A DNA stretch of 64,000 nucleotides, from NCBI GenBank assembly GCA_026874595.1, contig CM049311.1:50717676-50781675 (forward strand), in the 5' to 3' direction. The position numbers were made by a program, and so were the translations under genes. This document shows positions 11,840 to 24,051 of the stretch, in pieces (position 1 is the stretch's first letter; every line of letters starts with the position of its first letter). Under the pieces are notes generated by a model. It did no database searches, was not told the DNA's origin, and saw only the letters and a program-made list of their open reading frames with translations. The DNA comes from Sipunculus nudus (taxonomy: Eukaryota; Annelida; Sipuncula; Golfingiida; Sipunculidae).

Positions 11840-12984
11840 GTTTTTTTATTTTTTTTTATTTTAAATACAAAATAACATAATTATATACAAAATCATTTAA
11901 CACGGAGACAATTCAAACGACAATCCTCAGATTTAACATTTGGTATTTAAAATGGAGAGTATTTTCCCCCATTTTTACACATATTTATGTACTTCTCTTT
12001 CTTTTTCTGCTACCTTACGCTCGATTAATTCTTTATCTTTTATATATTGATAAATATAAAGAGCGAAGGGACCCTTCATTGCTTACGATATTAAAAAAAA
12101 CTTATATGTCAATATAAATATATCAATTAGCTTTTTGTATGGAACATCACTTGAACACCCTGAATATATTATTTCACTCGTTAATGCTGGCATATAAATC
12201 CTTGCTCGACTGGCCCAACTTGTAATATTGAAATAAAGAGCTTTGGTAAAAAAACATTCACAAAAAAGATGACAAACAGATTCCGTATCCATGAAACAAT
12301 ATGAGCATCTATTGGTATCTGTTAATCTCCATATATATAACTTCTCGTTAACAGTCAAAATATTATGTAGAATTTTAAATTTGAATTGCCTCAAATACAT
12401 GTCCTTTGTTGTTTCATATATATGCTTCACAGCTTTCTTTCAACAGAAATCGTTGGTTAAATCTCGTTGGAGATTTACTTTGTTCACTGGTTCTTCTATT
12501 TTTTCAGGATCGATCGATTATACACTTGCTTAAAATTTAGTTTCTCTAGATTAATAAATATATCCCCCATAGGTATTATTTCGTCAGATAACATATCATC
12601 ATTAGACAAGCCTGTTTTAATACTTTCTCTCCAATTCGGTGGAACCGCCTCCTGTAACCCTCTCCAGTGAATAAAGTAAGAAGAATAAACAGTACTAACG
12701 GGAATCACTTGTGAAATTTCTTTTTTCCGACCATCATCATGTAATATTTGGTATATATATCTGATGCCTATATCATCTAAATATTTAATATATACCGATC
12801 TTCCTCCTAGCAATATATATTTATTGTTCCACAGCTGTTGTTTTAATATGGTCTCAGAATTAATAGGTTCTATAGAGGTAAAATTTGACCATGCCAGTAA
12901 GCAGTGCTGATAGAACTTTGATACAGTTATTTTTATACAACTAATGTCAAAATTAACTGATATATTCGGTACTCCTTCTACACA
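11840..12984 (-). mobile_element. 5'-truncated LINE, C-terminal end of ORF2 with reverse-transcriptase zinc-binding region
   Basis: On the minus strand a frame running down from about 12930 (including LWNNKYILLGGRSVYIK) reads into ORF 12496-12813. After a frameshift and a stop it continues into 12083-12430 with FKFKILHNILTVNEKLY and CSYC...CHLFCEC. This is the zf-RVT type cysteine/histidine region that follows the reverse transcriptase in L1/Tx1-like LINEs. The 3' side ends in an A-rich tail (minus-strand sense) at about 11841-11864. The 5' end is truncated directly into the 28-bp minisatellite. The element is dead: it has a frameshift, internal stops and no RT domain. Confidence 0.75.
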
Positions 12985-13835
12985 GAGACTACGATCGGAG
13001 TTTATCCTAGTTGAGACTAAGATGGGAGTTTGTACTAGTAGAGATTAAGATCGGAGTCCGTCCTAGTAGATACTACGATCGGAGTTTGACCTAGTAGAGA
13101 CTAAGATCGGAGTTTGTCCTATTTGAGACAAAGATCGGTATTTGTGCTCGTAGAGACTAAGATCGGAGTTTTTACTAGTAGAGACTAGGATCGAAGTTTG
13201 TCCTAGTAGAGACTAAGATCGGAGTTTGTCCTAGTAGAGACTACGATCGGAGTTTGTCCTATAGTAGAGACTAAGATCGGAGTCTGTCCATGATAAAATC
13301 TCGATCCTACAAGTATTAAGTCTTTTTTAAGTTGTGATCTCTTGTTGATCAGAGTTTGTCCTTGTAGAGACTAAGATTAGAGTTTGTCCTATAGTAGAGA
13401 CAAGGATCGGAGTTTGTCTTAGTAGAATCTCCGATCCTACATATAAAAAGTCTTTTAAAGTTGTCTTTCCTTGTTGATCAGAGTTTGTCCTCGACTAAGA
13501 TCGGAGTTTGTTCAAGTAGAGACTAAGATCGGAGTTTGTCGTACAGTAGAGACTATAAGATCGGAGTTCTTCCTATAGTAGAGACTAAGATCGAAGATTG
13601 TCCTAGTAGATACTAAGATCGGAGTTTTTTCTAGCAGAGACTACGATCGGTGTTTGTACTAGCAGAGACTAAGATCGATGTTTGTCCTTGTAGATATTAA
13701 GATGGGAGTTTGTCCTAGTAGAATCTCGATCATACAAGTAAAATGTTGTGGTCTCTTTATCAGAGTTTGGCCGAGTAGAGACTAAGATTGTCCTATAGTA
13801 TAGACTAAGATCGGAGTTTGTCCTATAGTATCTTA
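12985..13835 (+). repeat. 28-bp minisatellite, right part
   Basis: About 850 bp of degenerate units of GAGACTAAGATCGGAG + TTTGTCCTAGTA, interrupted twice by short AT-rich spacers that are near-copies of each other (CAAGTATTAAGTCTTTT and similar). This continues the array left at 9841. Confidence 0.85.
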
Positions 13836-13861
13836 CTATTTAAAAGTCTTTTTAAGTTGTG

Positions 13862-16800
13862 GTCTGAGCTTAGCGATTACTCTTTGTCCGTCGTCCGTCT
13901 TTCGTGCCGTCTGTCCGTCAGTTAACAGGGCACAAATCGTAACTATTGGACCTAGATTCTCTTATTTTGACATCCAGGGAGGTTCATGAAAAATCTCCTT
14001 GAAAACCTGAAATAGGTCTCTGTTCCCAATATTTCCTGAGCTATGAGGCTTATAGACCCCCCCCCCCCCCGAATAATTGAAAATTTGATATCAAAGCTAA
14101 AGTGTCTCAGTAACTAATGGACTGATCGCCATGATTCTTTGCATGTATATTCATCATGGACTTCATCATGTTTCATCAGTTCCTGCAGACGGCTGTGCGG
14201 ATCCTGTATTTTTTAGCGAACTTGTGAGCTTATGCGATGGTGTGGCGTCGTCCGGCGTCCGTATTCTGTACGTTAACCCATACTATCTTGAAAACGGCCA
14301 GAGTTATAGCACCACAAAATTTTATGCAAAATTAGTCATTTTAAAAAACTCTATCGGATTTCGCTTAGTTTTTGGCTAACTGCATTTTCTTAGATTTTAT
14401 AGGGAAAAAGCTAAAAAACCTTTAAAAATCTTCTTCTCCGAAACTGTCCAGCCAAATTGTCCAATATTTCACAGAAATGATCCCCGGAACAATCTTTTTC
14501 AAATTTGTTCGAATGGTTCCAGTTCGGAGATTTTTGGCCGAGTTACAGGAGGTTGAACTTTGTTAACTGTGCAAAAAAGCATATTAAAATTTAAATCCCA
14601 GAATAGGCTGGAGCTATCATCACCAAATTTAATGCCAATGTTGGTCACATAGGTCATATCTGAAATTGAGGTATTGGTGGCGCCACCTGCATCGGCCTTT
14701 TTTGTACGGGGTCATCAGTGCCTGTATCACACTGAGGGCTATAAAAAACTTCTTCTCTGAAACCATATGGCCAAAATGTTTAATATCGCATATAAATGAT
14801 CCTAGGGTAGTGCTTTCTGAAGTTTGTTCAAATGGTCTCTTTTCAGTGACTTTTGGCTAAGTTATGGGAAGCTGAATTTAGTCATATGCCATAATAGCCC
14901 ATTTTAGCTCAGTGGCTACAAAGATCTTCTCAAAAACCACTGGGCCAAATTCTTAAATCTCACACATTAATTATCCTCAGATGTTGATACTTCGAGTTTG
15001 TTCAAATGGTTTTGGTTCAGTGCTTTTTGGCTGAGTTACGGGAAGCTGAACTTAGCCAGTTTGCTGTATCTTCCTATATGAGTTATAAACCTGCGAAACT
15101 TTTTTCGACTGATGCCACTGAAGCCAGTTTGTTAAATATTTTACAAGAATAATCCCTACAATAATTCTTATAATAATTGTCATTAATGGTTCCACATGAA
15201 TGATTTTTTGGCTGAATTATGGAGATAAAATTGAGTCATTTTACCATATATGTTAGCTGTGTTATGCTGTTACATCTAGCCTGGCACCAGTTAATCAGCA
15301 TCTATTACATCATGCCACTAGACATTTAGATTTCAGGTTATCTTTGGTTAATATTGACAAGAATGTTTTTTAAAAGCTTTAAAAAACATTTTCGATTTAT
15401 GATTTAAGTTATTCATCATACCAGGCAATGTTACTATCATGGATATTCAGCTCTATGTGGCTATATAAAGACATCTGTACGTGGATTATAAATCATTGGT
15501 ATCCCTACTCAACTTAATTCAAGAATTTGCCATCAATGAGATATATCTGTATTTTAATTTTGCATTAAGTATGCATCCGTAATAATTTTACATATATTCC
15601 TGATTTCTTTTTTTTTTATAAAAAAAAGGCTGAAAAGCATTTTGTATTGGGAAAATAAATTTCAAAGTTATTTCAAGTAGGGACCGCTTTTGTGAACAGA
15701 TGGCAGCACATGGTTTACCATTGGCAGAATACCAGTGCCTTGATGTTGGCCTTTAGCCAAGATGATGTCAGCACTAGAAATAGTTTTGGCACAGTGCCAG
15801 GATTGGAAGAAGTGCAGCCAGGTATAGGTCAAGAGTTCAAGAGTGCAGTAGCTGCATTCTATTTATAGCTTGGGTAGACTGCTCACTGCATCATATTTGG
15901 CACCAAAGTTCAGCCTGAATCTATTTACAGCTTTGGCAGACTGCCAACTGTGTCAGATTATGCAACAGGTCAAGAGTTCACTCAGTGCAGCCAGGTACAG
16001 GTCAAAAGTTCACTCAGTCTAGCCAGGTGCAGATAAAGAGTTTACTCAGTGCAGTAGCTTGAGGCAGCAATTTGTCACAGGTCAGCCGGGGGCAACTGAC
16101 TCGCTCACCTAAGCCTTGTCAGCCCAGTGCATCAAACTCTGGGGAAGTTTGATGTATTGGACTGATATTTTGACCTGTCTATGCGTCTTTGATGGTATTC
16201 TCATTTACAAGACAGGTGGTGCCACCTACATTGACTTTTGCAGTGTATGCGCCTGCTTATTTCTACAGAGGAACTTGATACATCAGCCTAAAATTGGACA
16301 TGTTTATACATATTGGGTAGCCTTATAGTGTACAAGACTGGTGAGGCCACCTACAATAATTTTTGCACAGTGTATGTCCCTGCTTATTTCACAGGAGGGG
16401 TTTGACATATCAGTCTGACATTTGGCATATTTATATATCTCTTCGTTGTATATAAGACTGGTGGTGCCAGCTACAATCATTGTATCCGCCAAAACAGAGT
16501 TTTACGGATACTATGTTTTCAGTCGGACGCAGACGCTGCCGCCATCGCCGCATAGGTCTCCGGAGAACTCCTCCATAACCACTGGGCAGAATTATTTTAA
16601 ATTCAGAATTATTATCGGTCACATGTGGACTGCTGCGCCCTCAATTTTAGTTGACCTCTGACCTTTCCTCTCTGCCCAGCGTCCATTTGTGTAGCCTTTG
16701 GAAAGCTTTATCACATACACTAAAATGGTGGCGCCACCTGCAACCATTTTTGCACAGCGTCCATCTGTTCATCTGCCTTGGGATAAAAACACTCATATCT

Positions 16801-18186
16801 CTGCATTGGTTGGACTTATACATCTGAAATTTTGCATGTGTATACATCCTGGACAGCTTTCTTGATTTTATGACAGGTGGCACCACCTACATTCACGTTT
16901 AAGCTGCGGACATCAAAGCTCATATCTATGGAACTGTTTGACCAGTTGGGCCAAAATTTGTCATGTGTTGCATGCCACCTGCAACCATTTTTGCACAGCG
17001 TCCATCTGTTCATATGCCTAGGGATAAAATCACTCATATCTCGGCAGTGGTTTGACTTATCCACCTGATATTTTGCAGGTTTATACATCCTTGAAAGCTT
17101 TCTTGGTTTATGACAGGTGGTGCCACCTACATTTATGTATACGCTGCAGACATCCAAGCCTTTAACTATGGAACTGTTTGACCAGTTGGGCCAAAATTTT
17201 GCATGTGTATAGATCTCCCATAGCTCTTTATCATACGCAAAACTGGTGGCGCCACCTGCAAACATTTTTGCACAGCTTCCGTCTGTTTGTTTGCCGTGGG
17301 ATAAAATCACTCATATCTCGGCAGTGGTTTGACTATTCTTCCTAAACTTTTGCAGGTTTATACATCTTGGATAGCTTTCTGGATCTTGTGGCAGGTGGCA
17401 CCACCTACATTTATGTATACGCTGCAGACATTCAGGCTTATATCTCATGACTGGTTTAGCCATCGGCTAAAATCACTCATATCTCAGTAGTGGTGTGACT
17501 TATCTGCCTGAAATTTTGCATGTTAATACATCTTGGATAGCTTTCTTGATTTTGTGGCAGGTGGCGCCACCTATATTTATGTATACGCTGCACACATTCA
17601 GGCTTATATATCAGGACTGGTTTGACATATCCCCCTGAAATGTTGCATCTGTATAGATCTCACATATCTCTTAATCATACACAAAATTGGTGGCGCCACC
17701 TGCCACCATTTTTGCACAGTGTCCATCTGTTTGCCTGCCGTGGGCTAAAATCACTCATATCTCAGTAGTGGTTTGACTTATCTGCCAAAAATTTTGCATG
17801 TTTATACATCTTGGACAGCTTTCTGGATTTTGTGGTAGGTGGCGCCAACTACATACACATTTTGGCTGCAGATATCAAGGCTATTATGCAACACACCTCA
17901 CTCTATTTCCCCTTGCCACTCAATCCATGCCTCACTTCGCCTTTCCCACTCTGATTTTGGAGGATACACGTAGTCACATGTTGACTACCCATGTTCTAGT
18001 TTTTGTGTTGTGTGCACCCATGCCAGAATTGCAGCAGTGATGTTTGTTTAATTGTTTCTTGTTCTAAATGTTGGGTACTTGCATTGTTCATATACATGTT
18101 ACAAATGTTCTTGAAAAATAATGGTCCAGCATTGAAGCATTATACCTGGTGTAATCTCATTGCACAGGTTCGAATTAGGCCTGTAG
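13862..18186 (+). mobile_element. Long composite interspersed repeat, copy 1 (with nested Helitron)
   Basis: The head resembles other copies (GAGCTTAGCGATTACTCTTTGTCC, then AACAGGGCACAAATCGTAAC). The middle module 14213-16476 matches 41728-43990 base for base at nearly equal length (2264 and 2263 bp). The tail 18000-18186 matches 43991-44176 and ends in the palindrome AGGCCTGTAGGCCT followed by TGTT. It is non-coding: its short open frames are interrupted in the other copy. Partial copies lie at 53351-53850, 57158-57960 and 61135-61968, all on +. The Helitron-like insertion 16477-17999 interrupts it. The family type is uncertain; terminal hairpins without coding capacity suggest a rolling-circle (Helentron/HINE-like) parasite. 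Confidence 0.65.
16477..17999 (+). mobile_element. Non-autonomous Helitron-like element, copy A, with tandem GGTGGCGCCACC units
   Basis: It begins TC (TCATTGTATCCGCC) after an A and ends CTAG before a T, as Helitrons do. A 7-bp-stem hairpin (GTAGTCA/TGACTAC, 17970-17988) lies 11 bases before the end, the canonical Helitron 3' structure. Repeat copy 2 has the unoccupied site at 43990/43991. The interior is made of alternating sub-units holding a GGTGGCGCCACCTGCAACC block (about 16730, 17244, 17689) and a GACAGGTGGCACCACCTAC block. There is no Rep/helicase coding. A second copy in opposite orientation is at 44734-46206 and a third, interrupted, at 54240-56217. Confidence 0.7.
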
Positions 18187-18217
18187 GCCTTGTTCGAATT
18201 TCTACGCATTTTGTTTT

Positions 18218-18560
18218 ACTCAGATGACTGAAAGTCGTCTGAACTAAAGCGATTACCGTTTGTCCTTCGTCCGGCCGGCCGTCCGATAACAGGGCACAAA
18301 TTGTAACCATTAAGCCTAGAATCATGAACCTCTGCATCCTGAGAGGTCCAAAAAAGTTCTCCTCAGAAACCTGAAATAAGTTCACTGTGACCTGTATTCT
18401 CTAGTAACGGAGAGTGTTCGAGCACCCTAGACAAGGATATACAAATTACCAGTTTTCTCAGAAAAGGCTGGATGGCTTGTTATTAAATTTGGTGTGGTAA
18501 CGATTTTCCTCCCTTTGTCAAAACCCGAAAACCTGGCCGTTATGAATTGATCCAGGCAAG
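18218..18560 (+). repeat. Head fragment of the long composite repeat
   Basis: Starts with the imperfect hairpin CAGATGACTGAAAGTCGTCTGAAC and continues into AACAGGGCACAAATTGTAACC, the same head found at 13865, 52501 and 58258. It decays after about 340 bp. Confidence 0.65.
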
Positions 18561-19394
18561 GGAATACTCAACAGGTTTGCTGGTCCGTCACTGAGGCTTG
18601 TTTAATAGTTAAGACTGAAAAAGTATTGAAAATATCACAGGTGTTAATTCCTGTGTCTGGAGACTTCTCGTCGTGTTTTTTTTTCCCGAACAATAAAAGT
18701 CACTCCCTCATAAAACAGAGTACATTTAATATAAAAATAACTTCTAGCTGTCCTGGCGAGGATCGGGTACAGATGGCCCACAGTGCGATCTTACGAGAGT
18801 ATGACGGCCTGAGATAGCCTACAAGTGGCAACATTTGTGGCTAGAATGAGCGTCGATTCGTATGCGATTGCCATTAGTTTGTCGGCACCGAGAATGCCAA
18901 AAGACTTGACTTAATAGGCCTATATGGAGCTTTCTTGCTTGAAAATACTTCAAACCAACGCCTCTTGTCATTGCGGAAAGATTAAGATTCCACCAGAGAG
19001 GACAGTTAAAAGGGGAGAAGGGGAGAAGGTTTCTTAATTAAACAAGCGTTGCGTGGTCGCTTAAAGCCCAAATTGGACTAACTTGACACGCCTCAGAATG
19101 GATGTTATTGACCAAGTATTTGTTGTATTTTTTTTGTTTATCTTTGTAAAAAAAAGTAATTTTGATAATCAGCACGGGATTATTTGTTTACAATTAGGTA
19201 TCTGTTTGTGACTAAACATGTCTTAAATATGATGTAGGCCTAACTCACCACTCTTAACAATATTTATAAATTTGTGTAGCTTTGTTGCACGTTTTCTATC
19301 CAGATACGAATTAATATAATTATTGTTCAATGAATGATAACAAACGTTTTACCCGCTGTTTAAAACAGAATGCGAGTGCTGGAGAAGGAAAGCC
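18561..19394. other. Gene-free stretch
   Basis: AT-rich DNA with a short tandem AAGGGGAGAAGGGGAG piece near 19010-19030. No exon, RNA or transposon end was recognised. Confidence 0.4.
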
Positions 19395-20345
19395 TCTAGA
19401 CTAGACTAGATCTAGTATTTTAAATCACTAGACAGACACGGTTGAGGTGGTCTGGGTCCACCGCCCCGGCCTGTCTCTTTAGACTATAATTTTGATGCCG
19501 ATAGTTGCCACACAAGCCAAGCCAAGGAGCCGCGAACAGCCACCAGCGTGCACCCGCACCGGTGACCGAGAAAGCTCCGAGCGGGCCACTCACCGCACAG
19601 ACCTCAGCAGCAAAGCCGCTGCCCCCAAGAACCCGGTCGCGGGCGACACACCCGAGCAGAATGCGCACCACAACAGAGAGGCCCGAACACAAGCAGGGAA
19701 ACCCAGGCCGCCGACAGAACAACTCCTACCGCGAAGAGCCGGACTTCCTGTGACTTGGATCGGGCAGGCTGTCTTGGCTTGGTCTTCAGCTGGTCCCCGA
19801 GCAGTGGGCCTAAAGTTGTCTGTCTGCCCACTGTCAGGGATTCTTGACTTGTGCTGTGCCTTGTCTTGCTGTCTTGACTTGACTTCCGGCTGTCGGGTGG
19901 TCTTGTCTTCTCTTGGCTTGTTCCAGGGCTACTAGTCTTGGCTTAGTCTTGGTCTTGAGGCTTGGTCTTGGGTCTTGAAATCTTGGTCTTGTGGCAGGCA
20001 GCGAACCTATAGTTTTCTGTCTGTCCGCTGCCATGTCTGTTTGTGATTGGTTAGTCCTAAATAGGACTGTTAGGGGGTAGTCCTAAAAAGGACTATTGGG
20101 GGGGGGGGGGGGGGTCTTGTCTGGTCTGTCTGGGGCTGTCCCGGTGTAGGTCTGGGTAGTCGTCTTGGTAGTTGCTGTCGGTGGGATGATGGGATATGCG
20201 CTCGTCTGGATGCCCTCTAAACTTCTGCTGGTGGTGTTGGGGGGCTGCCGCTGGACTTGCGCGTCGGTGTCGGATGTTGTTGGCGGTGGTTGTCAGTAGT
20301 TGTCTGTGGTGGTGGTGTGGGGGGGGGGAATTGGGGGGGGGGCAG
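19395..20345. repeat. GC-rich, strand-skewed low-complexity region
   Basis: 19492-19756 is rich in A and C on the + strand and open in several frames (for example from MPIVATQAKPRSREQPPA), but matches no domain I recognise. From about 19760 composition flips to T/G: repeated TCTTGG and TTGGTCTTG words, then a 17-G run at 20098-20114, then GGTGGT and GGGGG-rich DNA to 20341. An ORF1-like or 5' UTR part of a retroelement is possible but unproven. Confidence 0.45.
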
Positions 20346-20672
20346 ATTTCTTTATAATTTTATAAGTATCACATGGGATTTTTTAAAAGAAAATACCTCA
20401 TGATCATTTACCCTTATATTGGCCTAAAGGAGATATCTATAGGAGATATCTTTATAGTTAGAAATCTGGCTGGCCGGTGGGGCTCTCAGTTTGTACTTTT
20501 AATTTAGTATCACATGAATATTTTAGGAAATATTTATGATCATGTACTTTTATATGAAATACTTATAAGAAGTATTTTTATATAAGTGCAGACTGAGAGA
20601 GAGGGGGCGGGGAAGGAAACCCTCTCTTATAGTTATGTCATTATCAGGAATTCCCACGCGGCAGGCGCGCGT

Positions 20673-20798
20673 CACGCGTCAAAAATCGCTTCAGGAGCGA
20701 TAGCTGACGTTTGACGCTTCACTTGGAGCGCGTTAGTCTGTTTTGTCATTGATAAATAGAGTGGAGCGATTTTTTCCGGATTTGACGCTTGACGCGTG
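20673..20798. repeat. CpG-rich imperfect inverted repeat (GACGCGT arms)
   Basis: The left arm CACGCGTCAAAAATCGCT (20673-20690) pairs with the right arm 20765-20798 (AGCGATTTTTTCCGG, then TTGACGCTTGACGCGTG). Between them sit a small TCGCTTCAGGAGCGA hairpin and another TTTGACGC copy. This CpG density is very unlike the surrounding AT-rich DNA. It may be the end of an unrecognised DNA transposon or a regulatory palindrome. Confidence 0.5.
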
Positions 20799-21350
20799 CG
20801 TTATATAGTGTGTTTTAGGCTGAACTGCATGGTTTGTGGTTTAGAAAGCGAGGCCATACAACGGGGACTTCTATCTTAAAGGAATTCAACGTAGAAATCT
20901 GCCCAGGACACTACACAAGCTATGGAAAAGTTATTGGTGCGTACAGTTTCAGATCGGTTCAGAGTTTCAGATGGAAAACACAAAAAAAAATACCGCGGGA
21001 ACAGCACGGTCCACAGCGCCACCTGCAGGCAGGTAAGGGAAATGTCAGTGGTAAACACAACCCCATTATCGCCCACCGACCGGCCACGGCCACAGGGAGG
21101 GTAGTGGTAAGACTTTTTATATTTAATTTTAAGGATGCCATATGTAGAGGCTGTGAGAAAGAACATCATATATAGAAATGTTGGTCCAGGCCTAGTTAGG
21201 TGCATATGTTGTTGATGAACAACCATAAGTGGGCTCCAGTGATAGAACTTGTGAACAACCGGGAATGTATCATCTTGACTTTGTAAACACATTAGACAGT
21301 GTCCGTCACAATAATACAGAGACTCCGAGACGGAGAGCACCAGACATGGG

Positions 21351-21432
21351 GTAATAGTAATAAGTAATAGTAATAGTAATAGACTATTACAGCTTTTTCC
21401 ATGTAATAGTAATAGTAATAGTAATAGACTCA
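21351..21432 (+). repeat. TAATAG microsatellite
   Basis: Repeated GTAATAGTAATAG words, resuming at 21786-21850 after the MITE and again at 32046-32180 on the far side of the LTR retrotransposon. The leucine/isoleucine-only reading frames here are artefacts of the repeat. Confidence 0.9.
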
Positions 21433-21448
21433 AAAATTTTAGCTGTAA

Positions 21449-21785
21449 GGCCAAAATAAAAAAAAGGTATGGTTCTCAGGCACTTTTTTTCAGAAATCAA
21501 TGCTGGCGGGCGCTTTTTTTATTTTAAATTTTTTTGTATGTTTCGATTAAAATGTCAAATGATAAGGGAAAAGCATGAAAATAACAGTTTTATTTTGCTA
21601 AATAAGTAAAAGCACTACAAAACAAAGGAAATTGTATGGTTTTATCTTCTTGAAAGAAATGTCGGAGCGGCAGCAGCTCAAAATCGGAAAGTTTTTATTG
21701 AAAATCAAAATAAAAATTTTTGATGCAGGGGTTTAAAATTGATGCGGGCGGTGCCTGAGAACCATACCTTTAATTTTTTTTGGCC
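21449..21785. mobile_element. PIF/Harbinger-like MITE
   Basis: 337 bp bounded by a near-perfect ~35-bp inverted repeat. The outer part begins GGCCAAAA on both ends and the inner part is GGTATGGTTCTCAGGCAC. It is flanked by TAA on the left and TAA on the right, a 3-bp duplication typical of Harbinger elements, and it sits inside the TAATAG array. No coding capacity. A TA duplication (Tc1/mariner-like) cannot be excluded because the target is repetitive. Confidence 0.65.
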
Positions 21786-21850
21786 TAATAGTAATAGTAA
21801 TTGAAACAGAAGGCGAAGTAATAGAGAAATACATATTACTTTCTATTACT

Positions 21851-23259
21851 TCCTGTGAGCCCCTTGATCATGAAGCATATCAGCAAATAATGCTGAACAC
21901 ACTCAATTCTTGTCCAGCAATTGCCCAGGAAGTGCCTATTGTTGAGGCAAGCATGGGCCAGCTGCCACACTGCTGGTGACCACTGGTGCTAATTACCTAA
22001 GAGTATTGGACAGAGCATGTCACAGCCAAATAGGTAACCTGGCACAATCTAACCTTTGATTAGTACACCATGGATAAACAGAGGAATGTTTGATGTTATG
22101 AGACAGATAAATTGTGTATTATTATATTGACATGTACATCTTATCTCACATCCATCAATCCATATGCATATTCTGAAATGTACCTAGATTTATTTTCACA
22201 AGCCAGTTTGCATTTTAATCATACAAATTGCAATAACACACATTTAAGAAAAATAGAATATGGAACCAGATGTAGTTGCAGTGCAGACCCAAAATGTTCA
22301 TGATAAGCTGATGGTGTTTTCAATACCCATAATGTATGGAAGCCTACAATGCTATATAAACTCATGCCAGTACTACAGTCACTTTGATAAAGTCATACTG
22401 CAGGCACATGTATTATCTATTTAATTTATATAAATATTTTTTTAAAATAATTCTTTTAATACTTGTCTGTTATTTCATAGTACCAATTTTGCAGACCTTC
22501 ATTCAGTATCTAAAATTATGTTAATTTATATTTTGAAAATAAATTGAACAATTTTTTTTAAGATATTATTATTTGATTATATAATATGAGAATATAAGTA
22601 ACTGTTAATATTTTATTATTTAATATCTGAAATTTTGATATCAAATAATTAGATCCTGTTATGTACAAAATTTAAAGTATAAGATTGTTGAATACCAAAT
22701 TAATTGTGAAAGTGATATAAATAATATTTTATTTGTTTTGTAAAATTGATATAAGTTTAAATCACTCTCCATATTCCTAAATTATCCTGTGCTGGTTTTG
22801 CTGCAATGAAGAAGGGCATGCCTGGAGAATAAAAGCCATGCATGCTACCATTATTGTAAAGTTTACCACCTCTCTGTTCACTCTCAAGATGTACTATGTG
22901 ATAAAATAAAACATGGCATCATATCCAAATGAACATATATGCACTTGAGAAGATGGGGTACTTTTGTCTCCAGTTTAGAATCTGTCCAGAATCTTGATGT
23001 AAACAGTAGAAACAGGACACAGCCCAACCAAAATTCCTCTCCTGATACATACATAAAGGACTAAATTGTCAGCTTTGATACTAAATATTAATATGACATA
23101 ATCATGAATAATTCCTTTGGAGACCATTTTCAGTTACACTGAACTTTATTTATTAATTATGCGAAAGAAGATTAAATCTTAACAGAAGTATGTACTGTAA
23201 AATAAATTTATGTGAAATATATATGAAAATAATAAAAAATGTACAAGTATGCATATAAT
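21851..23259. other. AT-rich gene-free stretch left of the LTR element
   Basis: No exon or RNA gene was recognised. The sequence ends in TAAT at 23256-23259, which is the left target-site copy of the LTR retrotransposon. Confidence 0.5.
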
Positions 23260-24037
23260 TGTAACGGGTGTTCCCGGCAAGAGCCAAAGTCACCCGGCGT
23301 GAGTGAAAAGCGAGGCAAGGCGATGTATATATATAAAAATGTTTATTCAGCCGTATATATATACAAATCTGGAGTCCTCCAGGCCGGAGTCCCTGCCAAG
23401 CAAGAACGAATACTCACATTAAACATTTCATATAAACATTTCTATATGGTGCAAAAATACAATAAATGGCATGAATATACAGAATATACATTTGCACATT
23501 TCTTGGTATTCATTACACAAGAAAACACATTACATATTATACAAATGAGCCTATATATTTAGGAACCACATTTTAGGATATCGTTGCATATTACCATGAA
23601 TACAAATATCCATGCATACAACAAGTATGAATTTACCAGTAACGTGTGCAATTAGAATATGGAATATACAGTTTACATGATAGTACGTACGTGATATACT
23701 GAAAGTAATGAATTGGTTAAATGATAGAGTTTTTTCGCAGTTTAAGGGTTTAGTAAAAACGGTCCTTACCTGCCAAGCAGAGAACGAATACTGACAAGTT
23801 CTCTATGTCACGAGACTGAGGCTTGGCAGGGTTGGTGTCGCGGTCCGTGTCATTGTCCGAATGAAAACAATAGGAACAACGGAAAACCGGTTGAGTAATG
23901 AGGAACCAAGCAAACAAGGCAACCAAGGCAACTGCAGGGGCAATTCATTGACCAGTTAGGCCAAGCTGATGATATGATACCTGCCAGGCAATTCAGTTAT
24001 ACCTGATAATATAATACGTGTTATCGGAGCCGTTACA
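23260..24037 (-). repeat. 3' LTR
   Basis: 778 bp, TG...CA bounded, with an 8-bp terminal inverted repeat TGTAACGG/CCGTTACA. It matches the LTR at 30909-31686 with few substitutions (for example GGCG against GAAG near position 38) and small indels. On the minus strand it contains an AATAAA (23342-23347), a candidate polyadenylation signal, beside a TATATATA stretch. Confidence 0.95.
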
Positions 24038-24051
24038 TCCTCCCCCTACTT
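24038..24051 (-). other. Polypurine tract
   Basis: On the minus strand AAGTAGGGGGAGGA immediately precedes the 3' LTR, the expected position and composition of the primer for plus-strand DNA synthesis. Confidence 0.85.

Noticed and set aside
16816-17310. 164-codon minus-strand frame in Helitron copy A
   Set aside because: It lies in tandem non-coding units and repeats the unit sequence; not conserved as a frame in copies B and C.
16700-17880. Regularly spaced repeats as a CRISPR array
   Set aside because: Units are about 150-290 bp and degenerate, in eukaryotic transposon context; no cas genes.
19492-19935. 147-codon frame as a real gene
   Set aside because: Several overlapping frames are open because of biased composition; no domain, no splice context, and it runs into low-complexity DNA.
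20876-21454. 192-codon minus-strand frame as a gene
   Set aside because: Its N-terminal leucine/isoleucine run is translated TAATAG microsatellite and the remainder has no recognisable domain.
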